DNA of 64,000 bases from Cryptomeria japonica (lineage: Eukaryota; Streptophyta; Pinopsida; Cupressales; Cupressaceae), in contig NC_081410.1 of NCBI RefSeq assembly GCF_030272615.1, positions 287,371,957 through 287,435,956 of the forward strand. Reading direction: 5' to 3'. A program made the position numbers and the translations under genes. Positions 61,444 to 64,000 of this stretch are shown here, piece after piece (position 1 is the stretch's first letter; every line of letters starts with the position of its first letter). The notes under the pieces are model-generated. The model did no database searches and had not been told where the DNA came from. It saw only the letters and a program-made list of their open reading frames with translations.

Positions 61444-62448
61444 TTTGCCTTGGAAATAAAGATCACCAAACTGGTGAGAGGTTTAGGTCTAGCCAAGCAA
61501 CCCTAGTACTCAGAGATAGTGCCTTTCTTAAGGGATGCAACATTTGCAGAAGGGATGACACACAATCAAAGAAGAACCCTGAAATTGAAGTCTCAGAAAT
61601 ATGTTCTCATTCAAGGTGACTTGTTTTAGAGAAATAGAGATGGAGGGTTATTGATGTTTTTAGATGAATTCCAGGCGAAGAGAATGCTGATTGAAATGCA
61701 TAATGGAATATGCGGGGGTCATTACTTTGTTAAGACAACTGCTGGAAAAATAGTCCAGGCTGGGTATTATTGGCCTATCCTATTCAAGGATACTCATGAA
61801 TATGTTAGGAGATGTGACCCATGCCAAAGGTTTTCATCCAAGCTAAAATATGAAGGAGCTCTTCCCTTGAATCCAGTTACAGTGGAAGCCCCTTTTGTCC
61901 AATGGGGGATAGACTTTATTGGAGAGATTGTTGAAAAATCGGTAAGAGGTCACAGGTGGATTATAGTAGCTACTGATTATTTTATAAAGTGGATTGAAGC
62001 TATTCCCACCAGAAGAGCTACAAGGAAAATTGTTATTTATTTCCTGATGGATTGTATCATAAGTAGATTTGGGGTTCCTATGAAATTAGTAATGGACAAT
62101 GCTATGAGTTTTAGGTCAGAAGAGTTTGTCAATTTTTGTACTAGTCATGGGATACTCATGTCTTACTCTTCACCCTATCATCCTCAGGGGAATGGACAAG
62201 CAGAACCCAGTAATAAAAGCCTCTTGAACATTATCAAGAAAATCTTAGAAGAAAACAAGAGGTCATGGGATCAAAAGTTGAGACTAGCTTTGTGGGCAGA
62301 CAGAATCACTGTCAAGAAAGCTATTGGAATGTCACCATTTGAATTAGTATATGGTGCACATGCCAGAGTGCCTGTAAATAATCTTCTTCTAGTGTATAAG
62401 TTCTTGCAAGCTGAAGACATGGAAATGTCAGAGCCTATGGATGACTGA
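61444..62448 (+). pseudogene. Tat-like integrase
   Basis: From 61,651 a 265-codon open frame gives the zinc domain (HNGICGGHYFVKTT ... CDPCQ) and core: D in VQWGIDFIGEI, D in LVMDNAMSF, E in GNGQAEPSNKSLLNII, all three kept. WADRITVKKAIGMSPFELVY follows. The preceding part (61,444-61,650) is broken by TAG stops. A short tail (FRIGDVVLQWNARG, FESLWIGPF) to about 62,690 lies in another frame. It would insert the cDNA. Confidence 0.92.
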
Positions 62449-62905
62449 ATGATCTAGATGGTCGAAGTGGAAGAAATCAGGTCATTAGCCCACAAGAGGA
62501 ACTTGATGATCCAATTGTAGTCTAAGTACCTTTTTGATAAATGGACATCATTGAGGAAGTTTCGAATTGGTGATGTTGTTCTTCAGTGGAATGCAAGAGG
62601 ACAGGACAAAGGAAAGCATAAGAAATTTGAATCATTATGGATTGGCCCTTTTATGGTATGTGATTTAAATGGAAAGGATTCATATTTATGAAAAATATGA
62701 ATGATGAAGTACAGGAATTTATAGTGCATGGAAAATTCCTGAAACATTATTTCTCTTGAAGTCCATGCACAGTAGGACCTCTTTTTGTATATATTTGGTT
62801 TGCTTTATGTTGTTGTTGTTTGGGTTTGTGTTTTGGTTAGTTTCTCCAGAGTTTTCTGAGTTTCTTGTGTTGACCTTGCGATCAACCATCCCCAGTCAGA
62901 GCTGC
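62449..62905 (+). other. Integrase tail and 3' untranslated region
   Basis: It contains the GPF-type integrase C-terminus (to about 62,690) and then T/G-rich non-coding sequence to the 3' LTR. No clear polypurine tract is seen before 62,906; the nearest bases are ccccagtcagagctgc. Confidence 0.6.
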
Positions 62906-64000
62906 TGTTATGACTATTTAAGAAATGGGTTTTCTTTTCCCATGATTGGCTAAGTTTTGAAATTTTTGGGTCAGGTACGCTATTAGTTGCTTCAAATCTA
63001 TTCTAGGTCTTTAAGGGTTAAGGGTTTAGTTTTTAATCATTCAAATGTCTGATAAAAAACCCTCTGGCTTCTATTTTTGCATTACTTTATTCACTTAAGT
63101 AATGGGTCTTTAAGCTGTGTAAAGTGTCCCTCCCCTTGTTACTTGCCTAGGTGGTCGTTAAATATTTGTAAAATTTTATGCCTTATGCCTTTTTCTAATG
63201 TTTGTTGGGCCCAGTAAGTATCGCACAACTCTTAGATAGATCTACGACTTTCACTGTTTCATTGGGCGGAGTTGCTAGTGTGTTAGCCTTTGCGAAATAG
63301 CAAAAGGCATAAGTGCACCCGACCGAGTACATTAGGATCTAGCTTACCGAGACTCCATCTCGCTTTGAATCTAATGGCTTGCGTTGATTCACAACCAAAA
63401 TAAGCAAGCAAGTTACCTTTCATGAAATGGCGAAAAGGTTTGGCGGGACCCAGCGGTGAAGACTTTTCCACGACTAAAAGGCGATCAAGTTTAAAAGAAA
63501 TCGATGGCTCTCGTTGTTTCACAGTCGAGAGATGCTCACAGTTTATTCTACGTGAAATAGTGAAAGGTTTTTTGGGCCCGGTTCTATGTTTATAAAAGAG
63601 GTTCCTAAAAGGCATAACAAACGCGTAGGTCCCTGAGATCTAACGGCCAGCGCAGTTTCACAGGAGGAAGGTGCTCAAAAGATAGCTTTCACAAAATGGC
63701 AAAATGACATGGCATTCCAAGCGAGTAGTCTAGCTGGCTAAGATAGCAAGTAAGAAGTTGACACGTCAGTTCAGGAATGACCGAATGCCAGGTGGATAAA
63801 GCTGAGTTAGAAGACCCACGTCTGCCAGTTTTAAGTAAGCTGTTAAGTATCATGCAAGTACTTGAGATTTGATGGCTCGTGTGAATTCGTGAAGGTAAGA
63901 TGCTAGTAGTTTAAAGCCTACAAAATGGCGAAAGAGCCAGTGGGCCCAAAGGACAGGTAAGGCATAAAGGTAAAGGCCGATCAAGTCTGTTTTGATCCAA
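62906..64000 (+). repeat. 3' LTR of the Tat-like element (first 1.1 kb only)
   Basis: It aligns with 47,898-48,925 of the 5' LTR: TATA region at 63,580-63,604, the first cassettes from about 63,235, and identical words such as 'tcaaatgtctgataaaaaac'. Relative to the 5' copy it has an extra 68 bp at 62,955-63,022. It continues past the window. Confidence 0.93.

Larger units (their letters stand above)
47898..64000 (+). mobile_element. Tat/Ogre-type Ty3/gypsy element with 6.65-kb LTR, 3' end beyond the window
   Basis: The 5' LTR spans 47,898-54,551, followed by an Arg-type primer site, gag, protease, RNase H, RT-RNase H and integrase. The 3' LTR begins at 62,906 (TGTTATGACTATTT vs TGTTATCACTGTTT). 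It cut the F1 frame of the SIRE-like element, whose remainder must lie past 64,000; the expected duplication is AATGC (47,893-47,897). The two LTR starts show about ten differences in the first ~215 aligned bases, counted by eye, plus a 68-bp gap. It is dead: stops, frameshifts and an inserted solo LTR. Confidence 0.9.

Overview
The window is plant nuclear DNA in which every recognisable gene belongs to a transposable element. The evidence is LTR retrotransposons nested several deep, 5-bp target duplications, a plant-type LINE, tRNA-Met and tRNA-Arg type primer sites, and no host gene, rRNA or tRNA gene that I can recognise. Coding frames are mostly decayed by in-frame stops. The amount of old retrotransposon debris and the 2.6-6.7 kb LTRs suggest a large genome; a gymnosperm is my guess, not something the sequence proves.

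Layout. 1-2.2 kb: 3' part of a LINE. 2.5-4.27 kb (+): a frame of 588 codons with TGLP-like, basic and coiled-coil regions (called F1 here), then a SIRE-like LTR. 5.46-23.93 kb: an LTR element with 2.6-kb LTRs and one gag-plus-long-tail frame but no pol. It is split twice, at 9,198-13,572 (4.4 kb) and at 17,185-21,427 (4.2 kb), each with a 5-bp duplication. 24.9-29.1 kb (-): a second accessory ORF family (F2), interrupted by a solo LTR at 26,785-27,557. 29,135-36,810: a complete but dead chromovirus (TSD CATTA) whose integrase holds a SIRE-like solo LTR. 36.8-38.2 kb: an array of palindromes, apparently the upstream part of the LTR that carries the minus-strand F2. 38.2-41.5 kb (+): two more F2 pieces. 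41.5-44 kb: microsatellites and no gene. 43,986-47,897 (-): the 3' end of a SIRE-like element with its LTR, polypurine tract and F1 ORF. 47,898-64,000: a Tat/Ogre-type Ty3/gypsy element inserted into that F1. It has a 6.65-kb 5' LTR that contains an F2 ORF, an Arg-type primer site, gag (split by a 1,143-bp solo LTR), protease, an archaeal-type RNase H placed before RT, then RT-RNase H and integrase, and the first 1.1 kb of the 3' LTR.

Two themes stand out. First, at least six unrelated LTRs carry arrays of palindromes or hairpin cassettes that differ in sequence but share architecture. Second, the F2 ORF family sits inside the LTR of the Tat-like element and, by layout, probably inside a second LTR as well, so it would be duplicated with each LTR. 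Nothing in the window looks able to transpose today.
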